In this document: positions 1 to 6,930 of the stretch, piece after piece
Position numbering within the stretch: position 1 is the stretch's first letter
Layout of the letters: each line of letters opens with the position of its first letter
Assembly: GCA_947474445.1 (NCBI GenBank)
Contig: CANJJY010000215.1
Span: 1-7,797 of the forward strand
DNA length: 7,797 nucleotides
Origin: Oligoflexaceae bacterium
GTDB taxonomy: Bacteria > Bdellovibrionota_B > Oligoflexia > Oligoflexales > Oligoflexaceae
Reading direction: 5' to 3'
The notes under the pieces: generated by a model
What the model saw: the letters and a program-made list of their open reading frames with translations, nothing else
Databases searched by the model: none
Told to the model about the DNA's origin: nothing
Translations under genes and position numbers: made by a program

Positions 1-167
1 GCTCACGCCGTAAACCATCGCTGCTGGTGAGATTAATTCTATATTTATCCTGTCTCAACAAGTTCTTGGCAAAGCAGTCAGTTCCACCATAGAACAGAAA
101 GGGCAGAGCTTTCTGCTTTCTCGTCGCCTCTCACAACTGAGGGCTTAGTCCTACTGACGGAGTTACT

Positions 168-2210
168 ATGCGTGTGTCTCTCTCACTGCTGACGCTTGCT
201 CTCCTTCTCACCGCCCGGAGTCGGGCGGTAGCAGGTACGCCAGCTGCCGATTCAGCTTCATCTTCCCCTTCTCCTGCGACAGCCAAAGCGCCTTCGACCG
301 AGATCCCCGATCGGCGGGAATTTCCCTTGAATCCGAATGTCAGTCCCTGCGAAAACTTCTATGAATACGCCTGCTCAGGAGCGATCAGTGGCTTCCGTCT
401 CCGAGACGACCGCAAGGCTCACACCTTCGCTTTCTCAGATTCAAGGGAACGCATCCTCGAGAAGAAGAAGGGTTTTCTTCGCGAACTTGGCCAAAAGTTC
501 CAGGCCAAAACCCCCCTTTCCGAACGCTCGACCACTCTCGCCACGGTTTACACCGCCTGTATGGATGCCTCAGCGGCGGCTGAGGAGGAAAAAGACCTCG
601 TCAAGTCGACGATCGCCGAGGTCAACGCACTCAAGACCCGCGAGGCTTTCCTGAACTATCTCGAAGAGCAGCGCGAGAAGGCTCGTGGCGGCTTCGTCGA
701 TGTCGGCAGCACGGCCAGCCAAGAGCGACCTGAGCTTTATGACTTCTATTTTGACGTCAACATGATGACTTTGCCGGAACGTTCGTATTATCTCAAACCC
801 GAAGTGGTGACCGACTACCAAAAGACGATCGAAGACTTCTTCAAGGTGATCGGTGAACCCAAAGCAGCGGATCGGGCCCGGACTGTCGTCCTTCTGGAGA
901 CAGCCTTCGCCAAAAAAGCTCCTCTTCCTGCCGAAATGCGGGAGATTTACACCCGCAAATCGAGCATCACCAAGGCTGATATTCTCAAGAAATACCCTAG
1001 TTTCCACTTGGAAAAGGCGCTGGCGCGCGTACCGAGCCAAACCAACATCAGACACATCGTTCCAGAAACCTACGCCTTTGCCGACGAAAGTCTCCGCAAA
1101 GAAAAGCTCGAAAATCTGAAAGCTATGTTTCTTTATCAACAGCTCGCGCCGCGCATGGACGATGCCTATCCTGATTTTTTCAAGACGCGATTTGAATTTC
1201 GGCAAAAGCATCTCGGTGAATCCAAGGTTCGCCCTGAACGCGAAGAGCGTTGCACGAGTATGGTGATGGGCACCTTCAACAAGGAGCTCGATGCCGAAGT
1301 GCTGCCCTTGATGTTCCCCGATTTTCCAGAAGAGAAGTTTGTAGCCCTCGCTGAAAAAGTCAGATCGTCCATCATCGAAGGCGTCAAGGCTAACGATTGG
1401 CTCTCACCCGAGGGTCGTCAAGGCGCGATCAACAAAATGAGCAAGGCCAAACTCCAACTGGTGAAGCCAAAAACCGACGATGAGTGGTACTTCAATCCGC
1501 CTGCCACCTACGATGCGAAAAAACCAATCGGCAACCTTTATGCTCTCGAGCGCGCGACGACCGAACGCATGTATCGCGAACTCGGTCAGGTCCGCAATCG
1601 CGATCGCTGGGGTATGGGCCCTCTCACCGTCAATGCCTACTACAGCGGTGCGGACAACAAGTTCGTGATGCCCATCGGCATACTCCAATACCCCTTCTAC
1701 GATCCCAATCTCCCTCTGGAAGTCAATCTCGGTGCAGTCGGCGCCGTGATCGGCCACGAATTGGGTCATGGCATCGACGATCAAGGCTCCAAGTACGATG
1801 CGGAAGGCAAACTGCAGCAGTGGATGAGCGAAGCCGACGTCAAAACCTTCAAGGCGCGCGGCAGCAAGTTTATCGATCAGTTCAATAAAATTGGCCACAA
1901 CGGTGAGTTGACTCTCGGCGAGAACATCGGTGACCTCACCGGTGTCACCTTCGCTTTCAACGCGGCTTTCCCGCAGGGCAAAGGCGATGTCGAGCAAAAG
2001 CGCGCTTTCTTCCTGCAGTTCGCTCGCCTCTGGTGCGGCGTTGAATTACCTAAGTTCTCCGAGCAGCTTTTGAAAGTCGATTCCCATTCGCGCGGCTGGG
2101 CGCGGGTCAATCAACAGGTCAAAAATCAGCCAGCTTTTGCCGAGGCTTTTTCCTGCAAAAAAGGTGAAGCCATGGTCAATGCTCCGGACGATATTGTTAG
2201 AATTTGGTAA
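168..2210 (+). CDS. M13 family zinc metallopeptidase (neprilysin/PepO-like), exported
   Basis: This is a 680-residue secreted endopeptidase of the neprilysin family, expected to cleave peptides in the periplasm or outside the cell. A signal peptide is visible: hydrophobic residues 4-15, with probable cleavage after AVA at 20-22 and no lipobox. A Ser/Ala/Pro-rich linker (about 24-45) leads into the M13 N-terminal domain (about 55-440), then the catalytic domain. The zinc site is HELGH at 530-534, with E531 catalytic, E585 in GENIGD as third ligand and D589 supporting. NAYY (489-492) is the substrate-backbone motif, and H640 and R646 match neprilysin H711 and R717. Six cysteines (61, 69, 131, 362, 623, 663) match three neprilysin disulfides. 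The usual terminal CxVW is VRIW here, without the cysteine. The length is normal for the family. The ATG has GGAG at 159-162, 5 nt upstream. The family call is firm; the substrate is unknown. Confidence 0.96.
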   Translation: MRVSLSLLTLALLLTARSRAVAGTPAADSASSSPSPATAKAPSTEIPDRREFPLNPNVSPCENFYEYACSGAISGFRLRDDRKAHTFAFSDSRERILEKKKGFLRELGQKFQAKTPLSERSTTLATVYTACMDASAAAEEEKDLVKSTIAEVNALKTREAFLNYLEEQREKARGGFVDVGSTASQERPELYDFYFDVNMMTLPERSYYLKPEVVTDYQKTIEDFFKVIGEPKAADRARTVVLLETAFAKKAPLPAEMREIYTRKSSITKADILKKYPSFHLEKALARVPSQTNIRHIVPETYAFADESLRKEKLENLKAMFLYQQLAPRMDDAYPDFFKTRFEFRQKHLGESKVRPEREERCTSMVMGTFNKELDAEVLPLMFPDFPEEKFVALAEKVRSSIIEGVKANDWLSPEGRQGAINKMSKAKLQLVKPKTDDEWYFNPPATYDAKKPIGNLYALERATTERMYRELGQVRNRDRWGMGPLTVNAYYSGADNKFVMPIGILQYPFYDPNLPLEVNLGAVGAVIGHELGHGIDDQGSKYDAEGKLQQWMSEADVKTFKARGSKFIDQFNKIGHNGELTLGENIGDLTGVTFAFNAAFPQGKGDVEQKRAFFLQFARLWCGVELPKFSEQLLKVDSHSRGWARVNQQVKNQPAFAEAFSCKKGEAMVNAPDDIVRIW

Positions 2211-2211
2211 G

Positions 2212-2238
2212 GACAGGGGCAGGGCCGCAAGCCCTGTC
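2212..2238 (+). terminator. Hairpin just after the M13 peptidase stop codon, possible terminator
   Basis: GACAGGG (2212-2218) can pair perfectly with CCCTGTC (2232-2238), leaving a 13-nt loop. An alternative, mutually exclusive stem pairs CAGGGC (2220-2225) with GCCCTG (2231-2236) around a CGCAA loop. It starts one base after the stop codon, as a terminator would. No T-run follows, only pyrimidine-rich sequence, so it could be a Rho-dependent end or an mRNA-stabilising hairpin. Confidence 0.4.
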
Positions 2239-2284
2239 TTAGCCTCGCTTTCAGACTCTCCTGGTTCTCCTGCTTGCTCTCGTG

Positions 2285-2290
2285 CATAAT
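2285..2290 (+). promoter_or_regulatory. Candidate -10 box (CATAAT) for the ABC1 kinase gene
   Basis: CATAAT matches TATAAT at 5 of 6 positions. Transcription would start near 2297, leaving a short leader that includes the AGGAG at 2311-2315. No good -35 element lies 16-18 bp upstream, so this is tentative. If real, it rules out the upstream GTG at 2282 as a start, because that codon would lie before the transcript begins. Confidence 0.3.
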
Positions 2291-2323
2291 CGAATTCTCG
2301 ACCTTTGCCGAGGAGCATCCAGG

Positions 2324-3721
2324 GTGAGTGAAGAACACACGATTAAGAAAATCAAATCTGGCTTGTTCGATCGCGGTTTCAGCCTCACAAAATTTGCGCT
2401 GCAATCAGGCGCGTCGATTGCCAAAACAGGGATTCGCGGTGCCTTCTCCGGGGCTGATGCCAGAGAGGCCCAATTCAAATCCCTCCTCGAAGGGCAAGCC
2501 AAGCTATTAGCGCAGGAATTGGGTCATCTCAAAGGCAGTCTGATGAAGGTGGGGCAGATGCTCGCCCTTTATGGTGAGCACTTTTTGCCGGAAGAAGTCG
2601 CCAACGCTCTCAAGTCGCTGCACGAGCAGAGTATCCCCGTCGCTTGGAAGGAAATCGATCGACTACTCCGCACGCGTTTGACGGCAGAGCTCTACGCCGA
2701 ACTCGAAGTCGATCCAAAACCCTTAGCGGCCGCGTCGATGGGTCAAGTCCATCGGGCGACGATTCGCAGCACGGGCGAGATGATATGTCTGAAGATCCAG
2801 TATCCCGGTGTCGATGCCGCAGTCGATACCGATATCAAAGCTCTGCGCTCTCTCCTCAGCATGTTCCGTTTTATTCCGACTCATAGCCAAGGTTACGATC
2901 AGCTCTTCCAAGAAATTCGGGAAATGCTCCACCAGGAGCTCGACTATAAGCAAGAAAAAGCTTTCACCGAGGAGGCTTTGCAGCTGCTCGCCGCGATGCC
3001 CGTCTATCTCGTCCCTCAGGTTTATCCCCGCTATTCAAATCAGACTCTCCTTGCGACCTCCTTCGAACAGGGCGTCGGCCTCGATAGCCCCGAAGTGCGA
3101 GCCCTGAGCCTCGAACGTCGTTCGCGCCTCGGCGAAGCCTTTTCGCGACTCTTTCTCAAAGAGCTTTTTGAATTTCGCATGATGCAGACCGATCCGCATT
3201 TTGGAAATTACAAAGTTCGTTTGCAGGACGATGGCGAGGATCAGTTGATTCTGCTCGATTGGGGAGCCGTCCGACGCTTTACTCCTGAGTTTATTGCCCA
3301 GTATCAAACGATGGTCCTCGGCGCTTTTCACGGCCGCGAAGACCTGGTGATCACAGCGGGGCTCCAACTCGGACTCTTGCGTGCCGACGATACTCCAGAG
3401 ATGCGCGCCAGCTTTGTAGAACTCACCTCGATGGTGATAGAACCCTGGCTGCCGCCGCGCGATCCCCGCGTCCCGGCGCGCCTGGTCGATGGGCAAGGAC
3501 GCTATAAGTGGGCCGAGAGTGACCTTCCGAGTCGCGTGACGACGATGGCGACGCGCTATGCGCTATCGTTTAAGATGCGCCCGCCTCCCCGCGAAATACT
3601 GTTTTTGGACCGAAAAATTGGGGGCGTATTTATCATCCTCAAGATTCTCAACGCGCGCTTCGAAGGGCACAAGATCCTGATCGACGAGAGTCTTTCCAAA
3701 TGGGGCCCCGTTTTGCCGTGA
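2324..3721 (+). CDS. ABC1/AarF/UbiB family atypical kinase-like protein
   Basis: This 465-residue protein belongs to the ABC1 (UbiB/AarF/COQ8) family of atypical kinases or ATPases, often tied to quinone biosynthesis or lipid homeostasis. Family marks appear in order: KVGQ (75-78), the alanine-rich loop AAASMGQ (135-141) in place of a glycine-rich loop, nucleotide-binding K157 in LKIQYPGV, the ExD-type ELD (E205, D207), the catalytic loop QTDPHFGN (288-295, D290 and N295), and metal-binding D312 in DWGA where DFG is usual. I see no C-terminal membrane helices like those of E. coli UbiB, and it is shorter than UbiB, so it is probably soluble or peripheral. The frame also opens at GTG 2282, but the GTG at 2324 has AGGAG (2311-2315) 8 nt upstream and is preferred. 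No quinone genes are adjacent, so its substrate cannot be inferred from context. Confidence 0.92.
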   Translation: MSEEHTIKKIKSGLFDRGFSLTKFALQSGASIAKTGIRGAFSGADAREAQFKSLLEGQAKLLAQELGHLKGSLMKVGQMLALYGEHFLPEEVANALKSLHEQSIPVAWKEIDRLLRTRLTAELYAELEVDPKPLAAASMGQVHRATIRSTGEMICLKIQYPGVDAAVDTDIKALRSLLSMFRFIPTHSQGYDQLFQEIREMLHQELDYKQEKAFTEEALQLLAAMPVYLVPQVYPRYSNQTLLATSFEQGVGLDSPEVRALSLERRSRLGEAFSRLFLKELFEFRMMQTDPHFGNYKVRLQDDGEDQLILLDWGAVRRFTPEFIAQYQTMVLGAFHGREDLVITAGLQLGLLRADDTPEMRASFVELTSMVIEPWLPPRDPRVPARLVDGQGRYKWAESDLPSRVTTMATRYALSFKMRPPPREILFLDRKIGGVFIILKILNARFEGHKILIDESLSKWGPVLP

Positions 3722-3808
3722 CATTGCGGGATGCTGCTGGATCGCTCTTATTCTGCACATCCCACCATGCACCCCCAAGTACGATTATCTTTACAGAAGC
3801 CCGCAATG
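3722..3808. repeat. 9-bp inverted repeat flanking a 69-nt spacer
   Basis: CATTGCGGG at 3722-3730 begins one base after the kinase stop codon and is the exact reverse complement of CCCGCAATG at 3800-3808. The GGG of the left arm could instead pair in a shorter hairpin, GGGATG (3728-3733) with CATCCC (3758-3763). The right arm ends just before the promoter candidate of the next gene. It could be a long-range transcript hairpin, a paired protein-binding site, or chance. Confidence 0.45.
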
Positions 3809-3832
3809 AGACTTTACCTCCTGTGTCTTCCC

Positions 3833-3838
3833 TATAAT
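3833..3838 (+). promoter_or_regulatory. Consensus -10 box (TATAAT) upstream of the secreted-protein gene
   Basis: A perfect TATAAT lies 62 bases before the chosen ATG. Transcription would begin near 3845. The -35 region is poor: GAGACT at 3808-3813 has a 19-bp spacer and TTTACC at 3813-3818 has only 14. An activator may therefore be needed, or the box may be fortuitous. Its position argues against the in-frame GTG at 3850 as the translation start. Confidence 0.4.
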
Positions 3839-3900
3839 ATCCAAGCTCCGTGCTTCCCCTGATCTTCGAGCTATGCCATCGATTCTCGAAAGGACACCTC

Positions 3901-4590
3901 ATGAAAGCTGCCCTCGTCTGCCTTTGCCTCTGGCCTCTCAGTGCCCATGCACGATCGACTCCCTTAGCAGAGGCAGATACAGAGACAGAGAAACCGACCG
4001 CCGCCATTGAATGGACCAAACCGACCTTTTGGTGCAATGGTCAGGCGGAGCTTTCCCTCGGCGAAAACGGGTCATCGAAAGTGACATTCAAGAATATTTC
4101 TACCGATGGGTCGGCTCATCGCTACAGCGTCAATTGTCGGATCAGAGGATCCGTGACCGTGCCGGAAGGCTACCGCCTCGCCCCTGATCAGGCGATACGT
4201 GGTCGAGTCATGGGGCAAACCATCTACCCACGCGATCTGATCGGAGCACGGCTCAAGATCGAAATCGGGCGCTTGTCTTCCCGCACACTCCAATCCCATG
4301 TTGCCCCTGATTCTCCCGCCGATGACCAGACACAAGGAGATTCTCAGCTGGCCCAGCTCGAACTTGCGACGGCCATCCCGTCTCCGGAGGGTGATTGTAA
4401 CAAAGAAAATAAATGGGCTGTTTCCGTTCTACTGCAGGCCAGCGTCAACGGTCGGTTTGATCAACCGACGAGCGTCCAAGCCGCCCTCGATGAAATAGAG
4501 CTGCCGCCGCTCAAGCTGAACCCGCTCGATTGTCCGATCTTTCAGCAGCCAAATCCGGAAGAGAAAGCATCCGAAGGACGGTCCAATTGA
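3901..4590 (+). CDS. Secreted protein of unknown function with four cysteines
   Basis: I do not recognise this 229-residue protein with confidence. A short signal peptide is clear: hydrophobic residues 3-13 and cleavage after AHA (15-17). It contains C7 and C9 but no lipobox. The mature chain has an acidic Thr/Glu stretch (21-31), then a probably beta-rich body with four cysteines at 45, 79, 166 and 211, which could form two disulfides in the periplasm. The stretch around C79, a Cys followed by a beta-like run and then VPEGY (87-91) and an Arg-Gly at 100-101, loosely recalls DUF4360-type secreted proteins, but this is only a pattern impression. The middle (about 131-150) is polar and probably a flexible loop, and the tail is charged. 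The ATG at 3901 has GAAAGGA (3888-3894) 6 nt upstream; the frame also opens at GTG 3850, which would put a poor leader before the signal peptide. It stands alone between the kinase and eut genes. Confidence 0.8.
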   Translation: MKAALVCLCLWPLSAHARSTPLAEADTETEKPTAAIEWTKPTFWCNGQAELSLGENGSSKVTFKNISTDGSAHRYSVNCRIRGSVTVPEGYRLAPDQAIRGRVMGQTIYPRDLIGARLKIEIGRLSSRTLQSHVAPDSPADDQTQGDSQLAQLELATAIPSPEGDCNKENKWAVSVLLQASVNGRFDQPTSVQAALDEIELPPLKLNPLDCPIFQQPNPEEKASEGRSN

Positions 4591-4603
4591 GAGATAAAGC
4601 TCC

Positions 4604-4632
4604 TTGCCGCCAGGCCGGTCGGCCCGTATGAT
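4604..4632 (+). promoter_or_regulatory. Sigma70-type promoter for the eutB-eutC-DTW run
   Basis: TTGCCG (4604-4609, 4 of 6 matches to TTGACA) is separated by exactly 17 bp from TATGAT (4627-4632, 5 of 6 matches to TATAAT). The predicted start is near 4639, giving a leader of about 48 nt before eutB. GGCC-GGTC-GGCC (4613-4624) lies in the spacer and is a small palindrome that a regulator could use. This is the best promoter match I found in the window. Confidence 0.55.
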
Positions 4633-4643
4633 CGAAGGAAATT

Positions 4644-4657
4644 TCGCTGCATAGCGA
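4644..4657 (+). other. Small hairpin in the eutB leader
   Basis: TCGCT (4644-4648) pairs with AGCGA (4653-4657) around a GCAT loop. It overlaps by three bases a second possible stem at 4633-4646 (CGAAG, loop GAAA, TTTCG with a closing G-U pair), so only one can form at a time. Both sit between the predicted -10 box and the Shine-Dalgarno site at 4675-4679. A regulatory role is speculative. Confidence 0.3.
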
Positions 4658-4687
4658 TGGCAGTCGACGGCTAGAGGAGAGATAGTG

Positions 4688-6088
4688 ATGCGCTTTCACC
4701 GCGTCATCGGTCACGAAACATTTTCATTTCCCGATCTCAGAAGGCTCATGGCCAAAGCCAGTCCGCGGCGCGGAGCGGACGAGCTTGCGGGTCTCGGCGC
4801 AACGCGGGAGACGGAGCGCGTCGCCGCTCAGCTGTGCCTGGCCGAGGTGCCTCTCTCACTCTTTCTCGAAGAGCCTTTGATTGCCTATGAAACAGATGAG
4901 GTCACGCGCCTCATCCTCGATACCCATGACGCCTTCGCCTTTGCGCCGATCAAAGAGATGACGGTCGGCATGTTTCGCGATTGGTTGCTCGACTATGAGA
5001 CCAGCCCGACGATGGTGCAGGCTCTCGCGCCCGGACTCACGCCTGAGATGGTGGCGGCCGTCAGCAAAATCATGCGCATTCAAGACCTCGTTCTTGCTGC
5101 CCGCAAAGCCCGCGTGATTACGCGCTTTCGCTCGACCATCGGTCTCGAGGGGCGTCTGGCGACGCGCCTCCAACCCAATCATCCGACCGACGATGGGCGC
5201 GGCATCGCGGCGAGTATCCTCGACGGTTTGATGCTCGGCAGCGGCGATGCGGTGATCGGCATCAACCCGGCAACCGATATCACGTCACGCGTGATCGAGC
5301 TGCTTAAACTGATCGATGAGGTGCGCGAAGCCCAGGCGATTCCGACGCAAAATTGCGTTCTCTCTCACGTTACGACGCAGATGCAGGCGATGGAACGCGG
5401 CGCTCCGATCGATCTCGTGTTTCAATCGATCGCCGGAAGTCAAAAGGCTAACGCCACCTTCGGCATCGATCTCGCTCTGCTCGCGGAAGCCCGCCGCGGT
5501 GCCTTGAGTCTACAGCGCAATCCTCACAGCACGGCGGTCATGTATTTTGAAACAGGGCAGGGCGCGGCCTTGTCAGCCGATGGGCACGGCGGGGTCGATG
5601 CGCAAACGATGGAAGCACGTGCCTACGCCGTGGCACGGGCCTTTGATCCGTTTTTAGTCAACACCGTAGTCGGTTTCATCGGCCCCGAGTACCTCGCCAA
5701 CGGCAAGCAGATCATACGCGCCGGGCTTGAAGACCATTTCTGTGGAAAACTCCTCGGCCTCCCCATGGGCTGCGACGTCTGCTATACGGTTCACTGCGAT
5801 GCGGACGCTGACGACGTCGACATGCTCTTGACTCTCCTCGGAGCCGCCGGTTGCAATTACATCATGGGTGTTCCCGGCGCTGACGATATCATGCTGCATT
5901 ATCAGAGCACCTCCTTTCATGATGCCCTCTACCTGCGCCAAACTCTTGGTCTCAGGCCGGCTCCTGAGTTTGAAGACTGGCTCGAACTCAAGGGTCTCTA
6001 TCAACGCAGCTCTCGGCAGATTCAAGCGCCTGCCGAACCCAGGACGCTATTCGCCGGCTTGCCTTTGGTCTTGGGAGGTGCCCGATGA
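4688..6088 (+). CDS. eutB: Ethanolamine ammonia-lyase large subunit EutB
   Basis: This is the catalytic TIM-barrel subunit of adenosylcobalamin-dependent ethanolamine ammonia-lyase, which converts ethanolamine to acetaldehyde and ammonia with EutC. The 466-residue chain is close to the E. coli protein (about 453) and aligns by eye almost throughout. Active-site residues known from E. coli are kept: R160 and Q162 in TRLQPN, N193 in IGINP, the glutamate of YFETGQG (about 288), and the aspartate of MGCD (about 363). Highly conserved blocks include NTVVGFIGPEYL, RAGLEDHF and NYIMG. ATG 4688 is chosen because AGGAG (4675-4679) lies 8 nt upstream and it gives numbering that coincides with E. coli; GTG 4685, directly before it, is possible and adds one residue. 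It is first in a run with eutC, overlapping it by 4 bp (ATGA). No transporter, EutA or shell gene lies beside it. Identity is very secure. Confidence 0.97.
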   Translation: MRFHRVIGHETFSFPDLRRLMAKASPRRGADELAGLGATRETERVAAQLCLAEVPLSLFLEEPLIAYETDEVTRLILDTHDAFAFAPIKEMTVGMFRDWLLDYETSPTMVQALAPGLTPEMVAAVSKIMRIQDLVLAARKARVITRFRSTIGLEGRLATRLQPNHPTDDGRGIAASILDGLMLGSGDAVIGINPATDITSRVIELLKLIDEVREAQAIPTQNCVLSHVTTQMQAMERGAPIDLVFQSIAGSQKANATFGIDLALLAEARRGALSLQRNPHSTAVMYFETGQGAALSADGHGGVDAQTMEARAYAVARAFDPFLVNTVVGFIGPEYLANGKQIIRAGLEDHFCGKLLGLPMGCDVCYTVHCDADADDVDMLLTLLGAAGCNYIMGVPGADDIMLHYQSTSFHDALYLRQTLGLRPAPEFEDWLELKGLYQRSSRQIQAPAEPRTLFAGLPLVLGGAR

Positions 6089-6930
6089 AACTTTGGCAAC
6101 AGCTGAGCGCATGGACCGAAGCGCGCATCGGCCTGGGTCAAGCAGGTTCGGCCCTGCCGACCCAGGCCCATCTCGCCACCGCGGAAGCTCAGGCTCTGGC
6201 TCGCGATGCGCTGTGGAGGAAGTGGAATCCCGAGACCTTGCGCGAATCTCTAACCGCCAGCGGTTGGCCTTCGCTGACCTTGCAGACCGAAGTGAACGAT
6301 CGACAGACCTTTCTCGCGCGTCCCGATCTCGGGAGACGCTTGAGAGCAGATGCGACCGCTGCCCTGGCTTCCCTGTCCGCGTCGCTTGACTGCATCCATC
6401 CACGTCTGGTGATCTGTATCAGCGATGGACTGTCGGCGGCTGCCATCGAACATCATGCCGAATCTTTTTTGAAGGTCTTTCTGCCTCGATTGCAGGCGGA
6501 ACCTTTCTATCGGGGACTCGCCTACCCTATCGTCCTTTTGCCTTTCGCTCGCGTGGCAGCTGCCGACGCCATCGGTGCGGCGGCGGGCGCAGACATCAGC
6601 GTGATCATCATCGGTGAGCGGCCGGGTCTCAGTGCCCACGATAGTTTAGGTATCTACGTGACCTACCAGCCCAGAATCGGCCGCGATGATAGCGAACGCA
6701 ACTGCATCTCGAATGTACGTCCTCCCGGAGGACTCGCCTACGATCTCGCGAGTGAACAGCTCTGTTATCTCCTGCGAGAAAGTTTGCATTTGAAGCTTTC
6801 AGGGGTCAATCTCAAGATGCAGGACATGTCCATCAAAGATCCCTTGCCTGAAGCCTCCTTTGAAATTGAGACAAGCGCGCACTTCAATGAAAAACCTGCG
6901 AGAGAGACGCGCAGCGAAAGGCCCCTGTGA
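6085..6930 (+). CDS. eutC: Ethanolamine ammonia-lyase small subunit EutC
   Basis: The 281-residue small subunit completes the cobalamin-binding interface of ethanolamine ammonia-lyase. Recognisable blocks are ARIGLGQAGSALPT (13-26), LARPDLGRRL (77-86), ISDGLS (112-117), GERPGL (177-182, E178 matching E. coli E228) and NCISN (206-210, C207 matching C258). Those two residues contact the corrin in the E. coli enzyme. The protein starts almost directly at the core and lacks the roughly 40-residue N-terminal extension of E. coli EutC, which targets the enzyme to the microcompartment. The core ends near SGVNLK (239-244), where E. coli EutC also ends, but this protein runs on for about 37 charged, low-complexity residues. 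The ATG overlaps the eutB stop by 4 bp and has GGAGG (6074-6078) 6 nt upstream. Coupled translation of the two subunits is likely. Confidence 0.96.
   Translation: MKLWQQLSAWTEARIGLGQAGSALPTQAHLATAEAQALARDALWRKWNPETLRESLTASGWPSLTLQTEVNDRQTFLARPDLGRRLRADATAALASLSASLDCIHPRLVICISDGLSAAAIEHHAESFLKVFLPRLQAEPFYRGLAYPIVLLPFARVAAADAIGAAAGADISVIIIGERPGLSAHDSLGIYVTYQPRIGRDDSERNCISNVRPPGGLAYDLASEQLCYLLRESLHLKLSGVNLKMQDMSIKDPLPEASFEIETSAHFNEKPARETRSERPL

Noticed and set aside
1..92. Possible end of an upstream gene, or a minus-strand ATG at 16-18 with a divergent gene
   Set aside because: All three + frames reach a stop by position 92 and none is distinctive; the minus-strand ATG has no ribosome binding site and only six codons are visible.
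40..94. Promoter-like elements before the M13 gene: TATATT (40-45), and TTGGCA (66-71) with CATAGA (88-93)
   Set aside because: The first lacks a -35 element and the second has a poor -10 box (3 of 6); neither is strong enough to call.
570..1211. 213-codon open frame on the minus strand inside the M13 gene
   Set aside because: It lies wholly opposite a gene with clear catalytic motifs and shows no recognisable domain; it is a shadow of codon bias.
1404..1997. 197-codon open frame on the minus strand over the peptidase zinc-site region
   Set aside because: It is antisense to the most conserved part of the M13 gene and has no family features, so it is a shadow.
4591..4687. Possible adenosylcobalamin riboswitch upstream of eutB
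   Set aside because: The gap is under 100 bases, no B12-box-like sequence is visible, and the predicted leader is only about 48 nt, too short for this riboswitch class.
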